DNA of 64,000 nucleotides from contig JAHLWP010000009.1 in NCBI GenBank assembly GCA_019057865.1, forward strand, positions 62,001-126,000. The letters are read 5' to 3'. Positions 8,826 through 16,946 of the stretch are shown here, piece after piece. The notes under the pieces are model-generated. The model was not told where the DNA came from. It did not search any database and worked only from the letters and a program-made list of their open reading frames with translations. Made by a program: the position numbers and the translations under genes. How positions within the stretch are numbered: the first letter of the stretch is position 1; every line of letters begins with the position of its first letter. This stretch comes from Promethearchaeota archaeon. GTDB taxonomy: Archaea; Asgardarchaeota; Lokiarchaeia; Sigyniarchaeales; SOKP01.

Positions 8826-9085
8826 ATGAAATAGAAAAAACGGAAAAAGATATTGTAAAGAATTTAGATATAAGGGGAAGAGTATGTCCTATGACTTTTG
8901 TTTATACTAAGCTAGCTCTTGAAGAACTTGATAAGGGCAATATTTTAGAAGTTCTTTTAGATTTTGCTCCTGCAATTAAGAATGTACCCGAAAATTGTGA
9001 GCGACAAAGTTTAGCAGAATTACTAGAAATAAAAGAGATAGGTTCAGATAACAAATACTGGTGTTTAAAACTTAAGAAACTTTAA
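8816..9085 (+). CDS. TusA/SirA-family sulfur carrier protein
   Basis: Small (89 residues) persulfide carrier. The family motif is LDIRGRVCPMTFVYTKLALE, with the sulfur-bearing Cys at C24 followed by Pro. The canonical CPxP is CPMT here, as in several archaeal variants. Starts with GTG inside the end of the E1 gene (ten-base overlap), so it is translationally coupled. It probably takes persulfide sulfur and hands it to the PP-loop enzyme encoded next. Confidence 0.85.
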   Translation: MSINEIEKTEKDIVKNLDIRGRVCPMTFVYTKLALEELDKGNILEVLLDFAPAIKNVPENCERQSLAELLEIKEIGSDNKYWCLKLKKL

Positions 9086-9091
9086 ATTATC

Positions 9092-10123
9092 ATGCAAGAA
9101 TTAATAAAACTCCATAAAAAAAGTAAACTTTTAGGATTAGGATTAATTTCAGGAGGATTGGATAGTTTAATTGCTTCTCTAATATTAAAACTACAAGACA
9201 TTGAAGTTGTAGGTCTAAATTTTAAATCCCCATTTTGTATTTGCGATAAAGCTTTAAAAAATTCAGAATGCGGATTAAACCTCTACTTTGAAAAGTTAGG
9301 GATTAATCTCTTCTTTATTCAGAAAGGAGATGACTATTTAGATATAATAAGTAATCCTAAATATGGATTTGGAAAAAATTTAAATCCTTGCATTGACTGT
9401 AGGATTTACATTCTTAAAAAGGCAAAAGAATTTGCAGAAAGAATTAACGCAGATTTTATTTTTACTGGAGAAGTATTAAACCAAAGACCAAAATCTCAAA
9501 ATCTAAAAGCTTTAAAAATAATAGATAAGGAATCTACTCTTGAAGGAAGTTTGCTTAGACCTTTATCTGCTTTATTATTAAACCCTACAATAATGGAGAA
9601 AAAGGGACTAATAGATAGATCTAAATTATTGGGAATAAAAGGTAGGAGTAGAAAGATTCAACTTGAATTGGCTAAAAAACATGGTTTATTAAAAGAATAC
9701 TTTGCGTGTGGAGGTTGTTTATTAACGGACACACGATTTTCTAATAGGATGAGAGATTATCTTAAATTTAATAAAAATCCTACAATGAATGATATAAATA
9801 TCCTTAAATATGGGCGTCATTTTCGATTTAATAATTCAAAAATTATTGTAGGTAGAAATGAATTCGAAAATAACATGTTAATTCAAATAAAAAATGCTAA
9901 TAATTTAATAATGGAAGCTAAAGATGTATCTGGACCTGTTACTATCATTCAAGAAAAATTTGATGAAAATATTATTAATTTTGCAGCTAAACTGACTTTA
10001 AGATATTCAGATGCTGAAAAACCTTATGGACAAATAATTTATGGAAATAATCCAAAAGAATTAGATAAAATGATAATAGTGAAAAAGATAAGCGATGAGT
10101 ATCTTAAATCGTTCATCTTATAA
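9092..10123 (+). CDS. PP-loop tRNA thiolation enzyme with NFACT-R-like C-terminus
   Basis: A 343-residue ATP-pyrophosphatase-type sulfurtransferase. The PP-loop is SGGLDS (20-25). Cysteine pairs are C100/C103 (NPCIDC) and C206/C209 (ACGGC), likely a metal site or the catalytic persulfide site. The C-terminal third (GRHFRFNNSKIIVGRNEFEN onward) matches the small NFACT-R/DUF814-like RNA-associated domain seen in archaeal and Thermotogae proteins often annotated as tRNA 2-thiouridylase. It follows the TusA-like carrier by six bases, supporting a sulfur relay to tRNA. The modified position is not determinable. Confidence 0.8.
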   Translation: MQELIKLHKKSKLLGLGLISGGLDSLIASLILKLQDIEVVGLNFKSPFCICDKALKNSECGLNLYFEKLGINLFFIQKGDDYLDIISNPKYGFGKNLNPCIDCRIYILKKAKEFAERINADFIFTGEVLNQRPKSQNLKALKIIDKESTLEGSLLRPLSALLLNPTIMEKKGLIDRSKLLGIKGRSRKIQLELAKKHGLLKEYFACGGCLLTDTRFSNRMRDYLKFNKNPTMNDINILKYGRHFRFNNSKIIVGRNEFENNMLIQIKNANNLIMEAKDVSGPVTIIQEKFDENIINFAAKLTLRYSDAEKPYGQIIYGNNPKELDKMIIVKKISDEYLKSFIL

Positions 10124-10182
10124 TTTATTTTTTATTATCTAAATCGCGAATTTTGTAAAATATTTAATAATTTATAAATTTA

Positions 10183-10743
10183 CTATTTAAATCTCATTAT
10201 TTTCTTATATTCACAGTACTTACAATTAGCACTACAACCATCTTCTAAAATAGGTTCAAGAACTTCAGAATCAACATCGATAGGTAGAATTAAATTTTTA
10301 GCAATATCAGTTATGATTTCCATAGAAACTTTTTGAACATTTGAGTTAGCTCTGAAATGTTGATTGACAACATTAAAAAGTTTTTTTATTTGTGTGTTTG
10401 CTAATAAAATAGTAATATTATATTTTCCACTTAATCTAAAAGTATTAAGCATGAAAGGACAATGATTTACCATTTCCATAATTTCATCCGGATTTTTTAC
10501 ATTTAAATTTACAAATGCTAATTGAATATTTATTTTTTTTAAATTTAATCCTGCTTGAAATTGTAAAATTCCTTTATCTTTAAGTTTCTTCAATCTGATT
10601 CCTACAGCTGGTTGACTCCGATTAAAAATTTCAGCAATTTGGTTATGAGTTAAGTTTGGATCTTCTTGCAACAATGAAATTAGTTTTAAATCAATCTCAT
10701 CTAATTTTAATTTTTTATTATTCATTTGCATTCTATCATTCAC
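10183..10743 (-). CDS. Lrp/AsnC-family regulator with C-terminal cysteine cluster
   Basis: The first about 60 residues are an AsnC winged helix (HNQIAEIFNRSQPAVGIRLK). An RAM-like alpha/beta domain follows. An added tail ends C170-x3-C174-x2-C177 (GCSANCKYCEYK), suited to bind zinc or iron-sulfur. It lies just downstream of cysteine synthase on the same strand and close to the sulfur relay genes, so control by sulfur, cysteine or redox state is a reasonable guess. A second regulator at 15297 has a tail with the same C-x3-C-x2-C spacing. Confidence 0.8.
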   Translation of the reverse strand: MNDRMQMNNKKLKLDEIDLKLISLLQEDPNLTHNQIAEIFNRSQPAVGIRLKKLKDKGILQFQAGLNLKKINIQLAFVNLNVKNPDEIMEMVNHCPFMLNTFRLSGKYNITILLANTQIKKLFNVVNQHFRANSNVQKVSMEIITDIAKNLILPIDVDSEVLEPILEDGCSANCKYCEYKKIMRFK

Positions 10744-10813
10744 TTTTTATAAAGAGACAATTTAATTAAAAGGTTAGACAATTCATAATTTAATTAATAT
10801 CTATTTTTCTTTC

Positions 10814-11743
10814 TTAGGCTTCAAATAAATCGGTTGATAAATATCTTTCTCCAGTATCGGGTAAAATTATAACTAAATTATCTCCTTTTTTAAAATCTTT
10901 TGAAGCCTTATAAATTCCTGCCCATGCTGCAGCTCCTGCGGAAACACCAACAAAAATTCCTTCTAATTTAGCTAAGTTTCTTGTGGTTTCTACAGCATCC
11001 TCATAATCAACTTGAATTACACTATCATAAATTTCAGTATTTAATACATCAGGTACAAACCCGGCACCAATACCTTGTATTTTATGTGAACCTGATTTTC
11101 CTCCTGACAATACAGGAGAATCTTTAGGTTCTACTGCATATACTTTCACGTGATCCCCAATTCTCTGTTTAAGAATTTTCCCAACACCCGTTATAGTTCC
11201 ACCTGTCCCAATTCCTGATACAAGTCCATCTATCTTTCCATTTAAATCATTATATATTTCCTCTGCAGTAGTTTTACGATGAATTTCAGGGTTCGCCTCA
11301 TTTTTAAATTGTTGAGGGATAAAAACTTTATCGTTGTCTTTCGCCAACTCTTCAGCCTTTTCAATGGCTCCCTTCATCCCTTTATCAGCAGGAGTTAAAA
11401 CTAATTCAGCTCCATATGCTTTTAATATTTTTCTTCTTTCAATTGTCATACTATCTGGCATTGTAAGAATTAATCTATAATTCTTAGCAGCGCATACTAA
11501 AGCTAAACCAATACCGGTATTTCCTGAAGTGGGTTCGACAATGATAGTATCTTTATTAATGATATTTTCTTTTTCTGCCTTTTCTATCATTGACATACAG
11601 ATTCTATCTTTGACACTTGCACCTGGATTAAATGATTCTATTTTTACATAAATATTTGGTTCAATATCCTCTGTTATTCTATTTAATTTTACTAAAGGTG
11701 TATTTCCTATTGTTTCAATAATATTATTATATACCTTTCCCAA
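10814..11743 (-). CDS. cysK: Cysteine synthase (O-acetylserine sulfhydrylase)
   Basis: A PLP enzyme of 309 residues making cysteine from O-acetylserine (or a related activated serine) and sulfide. The PLP lysine is K45 in GASVKDR. The substrate loop is PTSGNTGIG (71-79). The phosphate-binding glycine loop is GIGTGGTITGVG, and the C-terminal motif is LPDTGERYLSTDLF. Length and motifs are those of classical CysK. It is upstream of the cysteine-tailed Lrp regulator, 70 bases away on the same strand, and may share its transcript. Confidence 0.93.
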   Translation of the reverse strand: MGKVYNNIIETIGNTPLVKLNRITEDIEPNIYVKIESFNPGASVKDRICMSMIEKAEKENIINKDTIIVEPTSGNTGIGLALVCAAKNYRLILTMPDSMTIERRKILKAYGAELVLTPADKGMKGAIEKAEELAKDNDKVFIPQQFKNEANPEIHRKTTAEEIYNDLNGKIDGLVSGIGTGGTITGVGKILKQRIGDHVKVYAVEPKDSPVLSGGKSGSHKIQGIGAGFVPDVLNTEIYDSVIQVDYEDAVETTRNLAKLEGIFVGVSAGAAAWAGIYKASKDFKKGDNLVIILPDTGERYLSTDLFEA

Positions 11744-11957
11744 CTTCTTTCAACTCTTTTTCTCTTAAATTAATTATTTTGGTTAAATTCCATCTCCATT
11801 TAAGCCATAAAAAAAACCTAAAGTTTTTCCACAACTTAGACATCATAAAAATTCTTTCAATTTCATAACATAATTGTTATTCTTTAGAATATGAATTCTC
11901 TTTTTAAATAAAAAATTTGGTGCAATATTTACATCTATTTATAAAAAGATACGATAT

Positions 11958-12245
11958 TTATCCTCCTGCAATGGCTGGTAAAAAGGATATCTCATCCCCA
12001 TCTTTGATGATTGTATTTAAATTATCAAAAGATCGAATATCCTTTCCGTTTAATCCTAAAATAACATATTTATTCAAGTTATCTGGCGACCTTAAGATAA
12101 ATTTTTCAAAATCAGAACCATAGTTTAAAATTAAACTACTTAATACATCTTTAATTGTCGAATTTTCAATAATCGGCATTATAATATCTTTAAATCCTGT
12201 AATATCTGCCAATAATGATAAAAAAGAAACTTTAATATTTATCAT
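11958..12245 (-). CDS. MoaD/ThiS-family sulfur carrier
   Basis: A beta-grasp protein of 95 residues ending FLPAIAGG, with the C-terminal Gly-Gly that an E1 enzyme adenylates and thiocarboxylates. The segments ILGLNGKDI and IKDGDEISFLPA are typical. Candidate partner E1 is the MoeB-like protein at 8019. It may serve molybdopterin synthesis, thiamine sulfur or tRNA thiolation. It is divergent from the gene at 12381, with 135 bases between. Confidence 0.85.
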   Translation of the reverse strand: MINIKVSFLSLLADITGFKDIIMPIIENSTIKDVLSSLILNYGSDFEKFILRSPDNLNKYVILGLNGKDIRSFDNLNTIIKDGDEISFLPAIAGG

Positions 12246-12380
12246 ACAAATATTTTTAAAATTATTATTCTGAGTCTACAGTTAAACAATTAAAATAATA
12301 GAAATATAAGCAATTAATTTTTATGGTTATAAAATTAAAATATTATTGTATTGTTCACGGATAATAAATAATTATCTCAT

Positions 12381-13328
12381 GTGATTTTTATTAGAAAAAA
12401 TAAATTAAACATTGGACATCTATCAACTGCCTATCATACAAATTTTATTTTAATGGAAAATGATGATTTAAAAACCAATCTCAATATTGATATCAATTGG
12501 ATTTTGTTTGGGACAGGCCCTGCAATGGTTCAAGCTTTTAAGAATGAAGAATTAGATATTGGTTATATGGGATTACCTCCTGCAATCATAGGAATTGATA
12601 ATGGAATTTCCATTAAATGTGTAGCAGGAGGACATGTTGAAGGAACAATAATGATTGCTAAAAAGAAATACAGGAGTATAAATCAATTAGATCATAATAT
12701 GTATAAAGTTCTTGAGCAATTTAAAGGAAAATCAATAGGAGTTCCAAGTAAAGGTTCTATACATGATGTTATAATAAATCATTATTTGAAAAAACATAAT
12801 TTACTAGACAAGGTTGAAGTAAAGAATTATGCACAAGCTGAATTCATTGCTTTGGATATGAAAAAAGGAATTATCGAAGGATGTGTTGGAACACCTGCAT
12901 TAGCTGTATTTGCTACAACAATTTTAGATTCTCATATTATTATTGGACCTAAGTTTTTATGGCCAAATAATCCTAGTTATGGGATATTTTTTCATTTAAA
13001 TCTCATTAAAAGTTATCCTAAGTTAATCATTATATTTCTTAAGCATCATAAAAAAGCATCTTATTTACTCAGAATCTCACAATCATTAGCAGCAGAGAAA
13101 ATTTCTAAATCTTTTGAAATGATTGACAAAAGTTATGCGGAATCTGTTTTAAAAATTTCACCAAAATATTGTATATCGCTTTCAGAAGAATATATAAATA
13201 CAACAATAGAATTTGTAAAAATCCTTCATGGATTAGGTTATATTAAAAAGAACCTTACAATAGATGATATTTTCATATCTAAATATATTCAAAAAGTACA
13301 CCCTGAAGAAGATCATTATTCAAATTAA
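12381..13328 (+). CDS. NMT1/THI5-like (SsuA/TauA-type) substrate-binding protein without signal peptide
   Basis: A type II periplasmic-binding-protein fold of 315 residues. Recognisable parts are LNIGHLSTAYHTNF, the WILFGTGPAMVQAF strand-turn, LDIGYMGLPPAIIG and FKGKSIGVPSKGSIHDVI. Relatives are binding proteins for sulfonates, taurine or thiamine precursors. Unlike exported members, there is no signal peptide or lipobox at the GTG start (12381), and no ABC permease or ATPase genes are nearby. It could be a cytoplasmic sensor or enzyme of the THI5 type. The neighbour is the divergent MoaD/ThiS-like gene. Function uncertain. Confidence 0.7.
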   Translation: MIFIRKNKLNIGHLSTAYHTNFILMENDDLKTNLNIDINWILFGTGPAMVQAFKNEELDIGYMGLPPAIIGIDNGISIKCVAGGHVEGTIMIAKKKYRSINQLDHNMYKVLEQFKGKSIGVPSKGSIHDVIINHYLKKHNLLDKVEVKNYAQAEFIALDMKKGIIEGCVGTPALAVFATTILDSHIIIGPKFLWPNNPSYGIFFHLNLIKSYPKLIIIFLKHHKKASYLLRISQSLAAEKISKSFEMIDKSYAESVLKISPKYCISLSEEYINTTIEFVKILHGLGYIKKNLTIDDIFISKYIQKVHPEEDHYSN

Positions 13329-13651
13329 ATCTTATTTTCTTGAAATCAATTAATTTAAAAACATGCCTTTAAATTATAAAAAAGAGGAAAAGAAAATTAC
13401 GTTCAATCTTATATTTAACATAAGAGGGAAGAATAAAACTATAGTTTTATTAAGGACAAATCTAATATTAGATTGAAATAATTTCCTTCTTTTTATGAAT
13501 TAAATTAGTTATTTAAATAATTTACAGCAAATATTGCACCTAATTATTTCCACAAAAAAATACACTAATGGGTATTTCTTAATTATATTTGAAATCATAA
13601 TAAATTGTCTTTACTAAGAATATTAAAAAAAAAAATAATAGAAATTAATAG
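13329..13651. other. Gene-free stretch
   Basis: About 320 bases of AT-rich DNA between the convergent ends of the binding-protein gene and the small membrane protein gene. No convincing open frame or RNA gene was seen. The only recognisable element is the A-run at 13625-13635, listed separately as a terminator of the minus-strand gene. Confidence 0.5.
13625..13635 (-). terminator. Poly-T terminator of the membrane protein gene
   Basis: Eleven consecutive A on the plus strand, i.e. a T-run on the coding strand, 17 bases after the stop of the minus-strand gene at 13652. T-runs are the usual archaeal termination signal. Confidence 0.55.
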
Positions 13652-14020
13652 TTAAGCATCTGTCTGAGCTTTTTTAGTAAATAACTTAAACATTGGGCAA
13701 TCATCGAACTCTTCAATATTAAATTCACCCTCACCGTTTCCTTCGGCGATTTTTCCAACCTCAGCAAACATTTTTTCAAACATTTTTTCAAACATTTTTT
13801 CAAACATACTGGTTTTACTAAATGAAAGCGCTCCAATAAAGATTATAATTAGAGAAATTATAACGGCGATTAACCAAATTGGTATTACCACAAAAAGTCT
13901 CCAATCAAGCCACGAAATGTCAATTAATAAATCCACAAGTGCTCCGAGTGTAAAAATAGTAGCAAGTCCAAGCCCAAAGATTATTAAAAATATACCTTTT
14001 CCTTTTCCCATTTTCAACAA
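13652..14020 (-). CDS. Small two-helix membrane protein with FEKM repeats
   Basis: 122 residues with two strong hydrophobic helices (about 8-32 and 42-65) and a cytoplasmic-type tail. Directly after helix two the tetrapeptide F-E-K-M occurs three times in a row, encoded by a 12-base tandem DNA repeat (13766-13807). The tail ends with acidic and Cys-containing sequence. No family recognised. ATG start (internal methionine after three residues also possible). Confidence 0.65.
   Translation of the reverse strand: MLKMGKGKGIFLIIFGLGLATIFTLGALVDLLIDISWLDWRLFVVIPIWLIAVIISLIIIFIGALSFSKTSMFEKMFEKMFEKMFAEVGKIAEGNGEGEFNIEEFDDCPMFKLFTKKAQTDA
13766..13807. repeat. 12-base tandem repeat (AAACATTTTTTC)
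   Basis: Three full copies plus a half copy, in frame inside the membrane protein gene, producing three FEKM repeats. It is prone to length change by slippage in steps of four residues. Confidence 0.85.
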
Positions 14021-14163
14021 CTTTTATTTTTACTTTTTATATTGAATGCTAAACCCTTTGTTCTCAAAAAAATTTATTAATAGATATTACATCAAGATTG
14101 TTTATAAAGAAAAATGCAAGCTTTGCGCTAATGTTTTTAAATTTTGAACTAAATATCTTAAAT

Positions 14164-15123
14164 ATGATGGAGTTATTTCCAAAAATATCAGTTATTGGAT
14201 GTGGAAATGTTGGGATGCGTTATGTTTATGCTTTGATGATTAAAGGGACTGCAAGAAAAATAGTTTTAGTTGACCTTGATAAGAAAAAACTTGGTGGAGA
14301 TGTATTGGATTTATCTCATGGCACTCCCTTCACATCACCAGTTGAAATTATCGCTGGGGACTATTCTGATATAAGAGATTCTAATTTGGTGGTAATAACT
14401 GCAGGTAAAAAACAAAAAGCAGGACAAACACGATTGGATGTAGCAAAAGATAACGTCAATTTGTATGAAATTATTATTCCTGAAATTCGAAAACATGCTC
14501 CTTCTGCTATTTATTTAATTGTTTCTAATCCTGTAGATATTCTATCTTATGCAGCATATAAATTTTCTAAAAAAAAGCCAACAGAAGTAATTGGCTCAGG
14601 AACCGTTTTAGATTCAGCTAGATTTAGATTTCTATTAGGGAAGCATTGCAATGTTGATCCTAGAAATGTACATGCTTATATTCTTGGTGAACATGGAGAT
14701 ACTGAGGTTCCCATTTGGAGTAAAGCCATGCTAGGAGGTGGAGCGCTAAGAGAATATTGCCCTACTTGTGAGAATAAAGATAAATGCAATCGGGAAGAAG
14801 AACTTAATAAAATTTTTCAAGAAGTTAGAGATTCTGCCTATAGAATAATTGATAGGAAAGGAGAGACATCATATGGAATCGGACTTTCTCTTGTAAGAAT
14901 ATCGCAAGCAATTTTAAATAATGAGAATTCTATTTTACCAGTTTCTTGCTATATAGATGATTACATAGATTTTGGTGATTTATATTTAAGTTTACCTGCT
15001 GTAATAAACAATGAAGGAGTACGCGATATATTAAAGCTCGATCTAAATCAAGAAGAACAAGAAAAACTTAAGTTCTCCGCCCAAACTCTGAAAGATGTGC
15101 TTAAAGAGGTCGGATTGAATTAA
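14164..15123 (+). CDS. L-lactate/malate dehydrogenase family enzyme, lactate-type
   Basis: NAD-dependent 2-hydroxyacid dehydrogenase. The Rossmann motif is GCGNVG. The specificity loop is GKKQKAGQTRLDV, with Gln at the position that marks lactate dehydrogenases. SNPVD and the catalytic GEHGDT are present. A short insertion with three cysteines (EYCPTCENKDKC) precedes the conserved EEELNKIF helix; a Cys-rich segment at this place is also known in Thermotoga-type LDH. The frame is open from a TTG at 14098, but the ATG pair at 14164/14167 places the Rossmann strand normally, so 14164 is chosen. Likely interconverts pyruvate and lactate. Confidence 0.85.
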   Translation: MMELFPKISVIGCGNVGMRYVYALMIKGTARKIVLVDLDKKKLGGDVLDLSHGTPFTSPVEIIAGDYSDIRDSNLVVITAGKKQKAGQTRLDVAKDNVNLYEIIIPEIRKHAPSAIYLIVSNPVDILSYAAYKFSKKKPTEVIGSGTVLDSARFRFLLGKHCNVDPRNVHAYILGEHGDTEVPIWSKAMLGGGALREYCPTCENKDKCNREEELNKIFQEVRDSAYRIIDRKGETSYGIGLSLVRISQAILNNENSILPVSCYIDDYIDFGDLYLSLPAVINNEGVRDILKLDLNQEEQEKLKFSAQTLKDVLKEVGLN

Positions 15124-15296
15124 ATCTTTGGTTAATTAGTTTTTAAATTATTTTAGAGTAAATTTTTAAAAATTTTCCTAGTTCCAATTAGAGCATTAAA
15201 AAATATTTTAAAAATCAATATTGAAATTATTAACAGATTATTTGGTTAAGTGAAATTCTGGCACCTTTTTATGTTAGGAATTCTATTAATAATATT

Positions 15297-15860
15297 ATGT
15301 GGCTAGATAACATAGATAAGCAAATCATAAATGCATTATTTAATAAAGGTCGTGAAAGTTTAATCAGTATTGGTGAGAAGGTATTCAAACCAGATCAAGA
15401 TATAATGAGTCATGCTGGAGTTAGAAAACGGATTGTAAAATTAGAGGATTCAGAAGTACTTAAAGTCCAAGGAAATATTAATATTAATGCTTTAAATTAT
15501 CATGCCTGTTTGATTCTCTTAGAAATGAAAAACTATGAAGAAGTAAAAAAAATTATTAATGCATATTCTGATTGTCCAAGAGTTTTTTTATTAGCACATA
15601 TTACCGGTCAATATAACTTATTAATGGGAATAATAGGGCAAAATGTAGATGTTTTGCATAGATATATAAATTATTGTGGTCCAACTAATAAAGAAGGCAT
15701 ATTACATTCAGAAATTTTTTTTATGTCTGAGTTTATAACCCCAAAATTTTTACCTCTTAATCTTTTCAGCAAAAAGAGCCAGGAATCTAAGTGTGGAAAT
15801 ATATGTAAAGATTGTGAGGCTTTTTTAGATGGAAAATGTGATGGATGTGGTAATTTTTAA
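15297..15860 (+). CDS. Lrp/AsnC-family regulator with five-cysteine tail
   Basis: 187 residues. An AsnC-like winged helix (VRKRIVKLEDSEVLKVQG) is followed by an RAM-like effector domain (HACLILLEMKNYEEVKKII, then HITGQYNLLMGI). A C-terminal tail carries C166-x3-C170-x2-C173 and C181-x2-C184. The spacing of the first three cysteines matches the tail of the regulator at 10183. The tail suggests a metal or iron-sulfur sensor. It follows the lactate dehydrogenase gene by about 170 bases on the same strand, and a 19-base palindrome lies just behind it. Confidence 0.8.
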   Translation: MWLDNIDKQIINALFNKGRESLISIGEKVFKPDQDIMSHAGVRKRIVKLEDSEVLKVQGNININALNYHACLILLEMKNYEEVKKIINAYSDCPRVFLLAHITGQYNLLMGIIGQNVDVLHRYINYCGPTNKEGILHSEIFFMSEFITPKFLPLNLFSKKSQESKCGNICKDCEAFLDGKCDGCGNF

Positions 15861-15901
15861 TAAAATTTTATATTTAACAGATTAAATATTTAAATCTTTA
15901 T

Positions 15902-15920
15902 AAGTTTCAAATTGAAACTT
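15902..15920. promoter_or_regulatory. 19-base palindrome, operator-like
   Basis: AAGTTTCAA-A-TTGAAACTT is a perfect inverted repeat with a one-base centre, just after a TATA-like TATTTAAAT, so it would cover the start of transcription of the downstream winged-helix gene. Probable binding site of one of the two flanking regulators. Confidence 0.55.
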
Positions 15921-16065
15921 TATATGAGATCTTGTTGCATACTGAAATTAAAAGTTAGAAAACTGTTTAAATTAGTCAAATTCGGTAAATATTAAATAAG
16001 AACATGCTTTTAAATAAATTGGGATAAACTTAAATTAATTAGCAATTTGTTTGAAGCAAATTTTT

Positions 16066-16323
16066 ATGATTGTTGAAGATAAGTACTATGTTACAGATTA
16101 TAAGACAAAACAAGAATTATTTTCGTTATCTCCATCAAGTAAATTTATTTTATACATATTAAAACAAAGAGGACCCTTAAATCAAAAAGAAATTTCAAAG
16201 AAAACTCTTCTACCTAAACGTACAATTGCATATTCCTTAAAAAGACTTCAAGAGTACGCCTTTATAAGAAAATATAAAGATATAAAAGATAAACGAGTAA
16301 GTTTCTTTGAAGTTTTAATTTAA
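16066..16323 (+). CDS. Small winged-helix (MarR-like) regulator
   Basis: 85 residues from ATG 16066 (a TTG at 16051 gives 90). The body is a winged helix: LSPSSKFILYILKQRGPLNQ, then KEISKKTLLPKRTIAYSLK as the recognition helix and a wing RKYKDIKDKRVSFFEVL. It has no ligand domain. The 19-base palindrome 150 bases upstream may be its site. Target unknown. Confidence 0.65.
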   Translation: MIVEDKYYVTDYKTKQELFSLSPSSKFILYILKQRGPLNQKEISKKTLLPKRTIAYSLKRLQEYAFIRKYKDIKDKRVSFFEVLI

Positions 16324-16431
16324 AAAATTGCTTTCAATTATGAAAATGTAAAAAATTTTAAAATATAAAATTGAATATGTTCAATTTTTAATTGGTGCTT
16401 AGCGTAATTGGAATGCTAATTCGAAAATGAG

Positions 16432-16869
16432 TTAACTTCCCCTTATTTTTTCAAGTAATAGACTTTTATCCTTGGTTTGAAATATAGAAAAAGTTCCTAA
16501 TGCTTTTGAGACTAGTTGATTGTCATTTAAAATTTCTGATTCTAATGTAGCAATTTTTTTCCCAATATTGATTACTTTTGTATTACATGTAAGGACGCCT
16601 GATTTAACGCTTTTAAAGTAATGAATTTTAATTTCTATAGTTGCACATAATTCATCTTTTTCTAAATGTGAAAAAAGAGCAGCGCCCATACCAGTATCGG
16701 CCATTGAGTAGATTACACCGCCATGTATAACCATATGAGGGTTAAATAACTTCTCATTGACATCAAGAACACATTGAGAATAACCTTTATGGGACTTTGT
16801 GAACTTTAATCCTATAAGCTCCCCAAAAGGATGAAATCCTTTCATATTAAAGGGAGATTTTTCTGTCAT
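16432..16869 (-). CDS. PaaI-type hotdog thioesterase
   Basis: 145-residue hotdog-fold protein with the PaaI signature HMVIHGGVIYSMADTGMGAA (helix start with H-G-G and the acidic D). The family hydrolyses acyl- or aryl-CoA thioesters. It lies at the left end of a set of genes for CoA esters, aldehydes and flavin reduction (16.4-24 kb), divergent from the old-yellow-enzyme gene with about 80-110 bases between. Substrate not predictable. Confidence 0.85.
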   Translation of the reverse strand: MTEKSPFNMKGFHPFGELIGLKFTKSHKGYSQCVLDVNEKLFNPHMVIHGGVIYSMADTGMGAALFSHLEKDELCATIEIKIHYFKSVKSGVLTCNTKVINIGKKIATLESEILNDNQLVSKALGTFSIFQTKDKSLLLEKIRGS

Positions 16870-16946
16870 GTTAAATCAAAATCATTTAAAATTTAAGAAT
16901 ATTTATCATAAATTAATTAGAAAATAACTGAAAGTGGAGATTTATT

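Noticed and set aside
13766..13807. Short regular repeats as a CRISPR array
   Set aside because: The units are contiguous 12-base copies without spacers and lie inside a coding frame. No CRISPR array is visible anywhere in the window.
13645..13836. A 63-residue frame with KCLKKCLKKC repeats
   Set aside because: It is the out-of-frame reading of the 12-base tandem repeat inside the membrane protein gene at 13652-14020, so it is not a real cysteine-rich protein.
16381..16440. Possible tRNA in the spacer before the thioesterase gene end
   Set aside because: The bases TTGGTGCTTAGC look tRNA-like, but no acceptor or anticodon stem can be paired.
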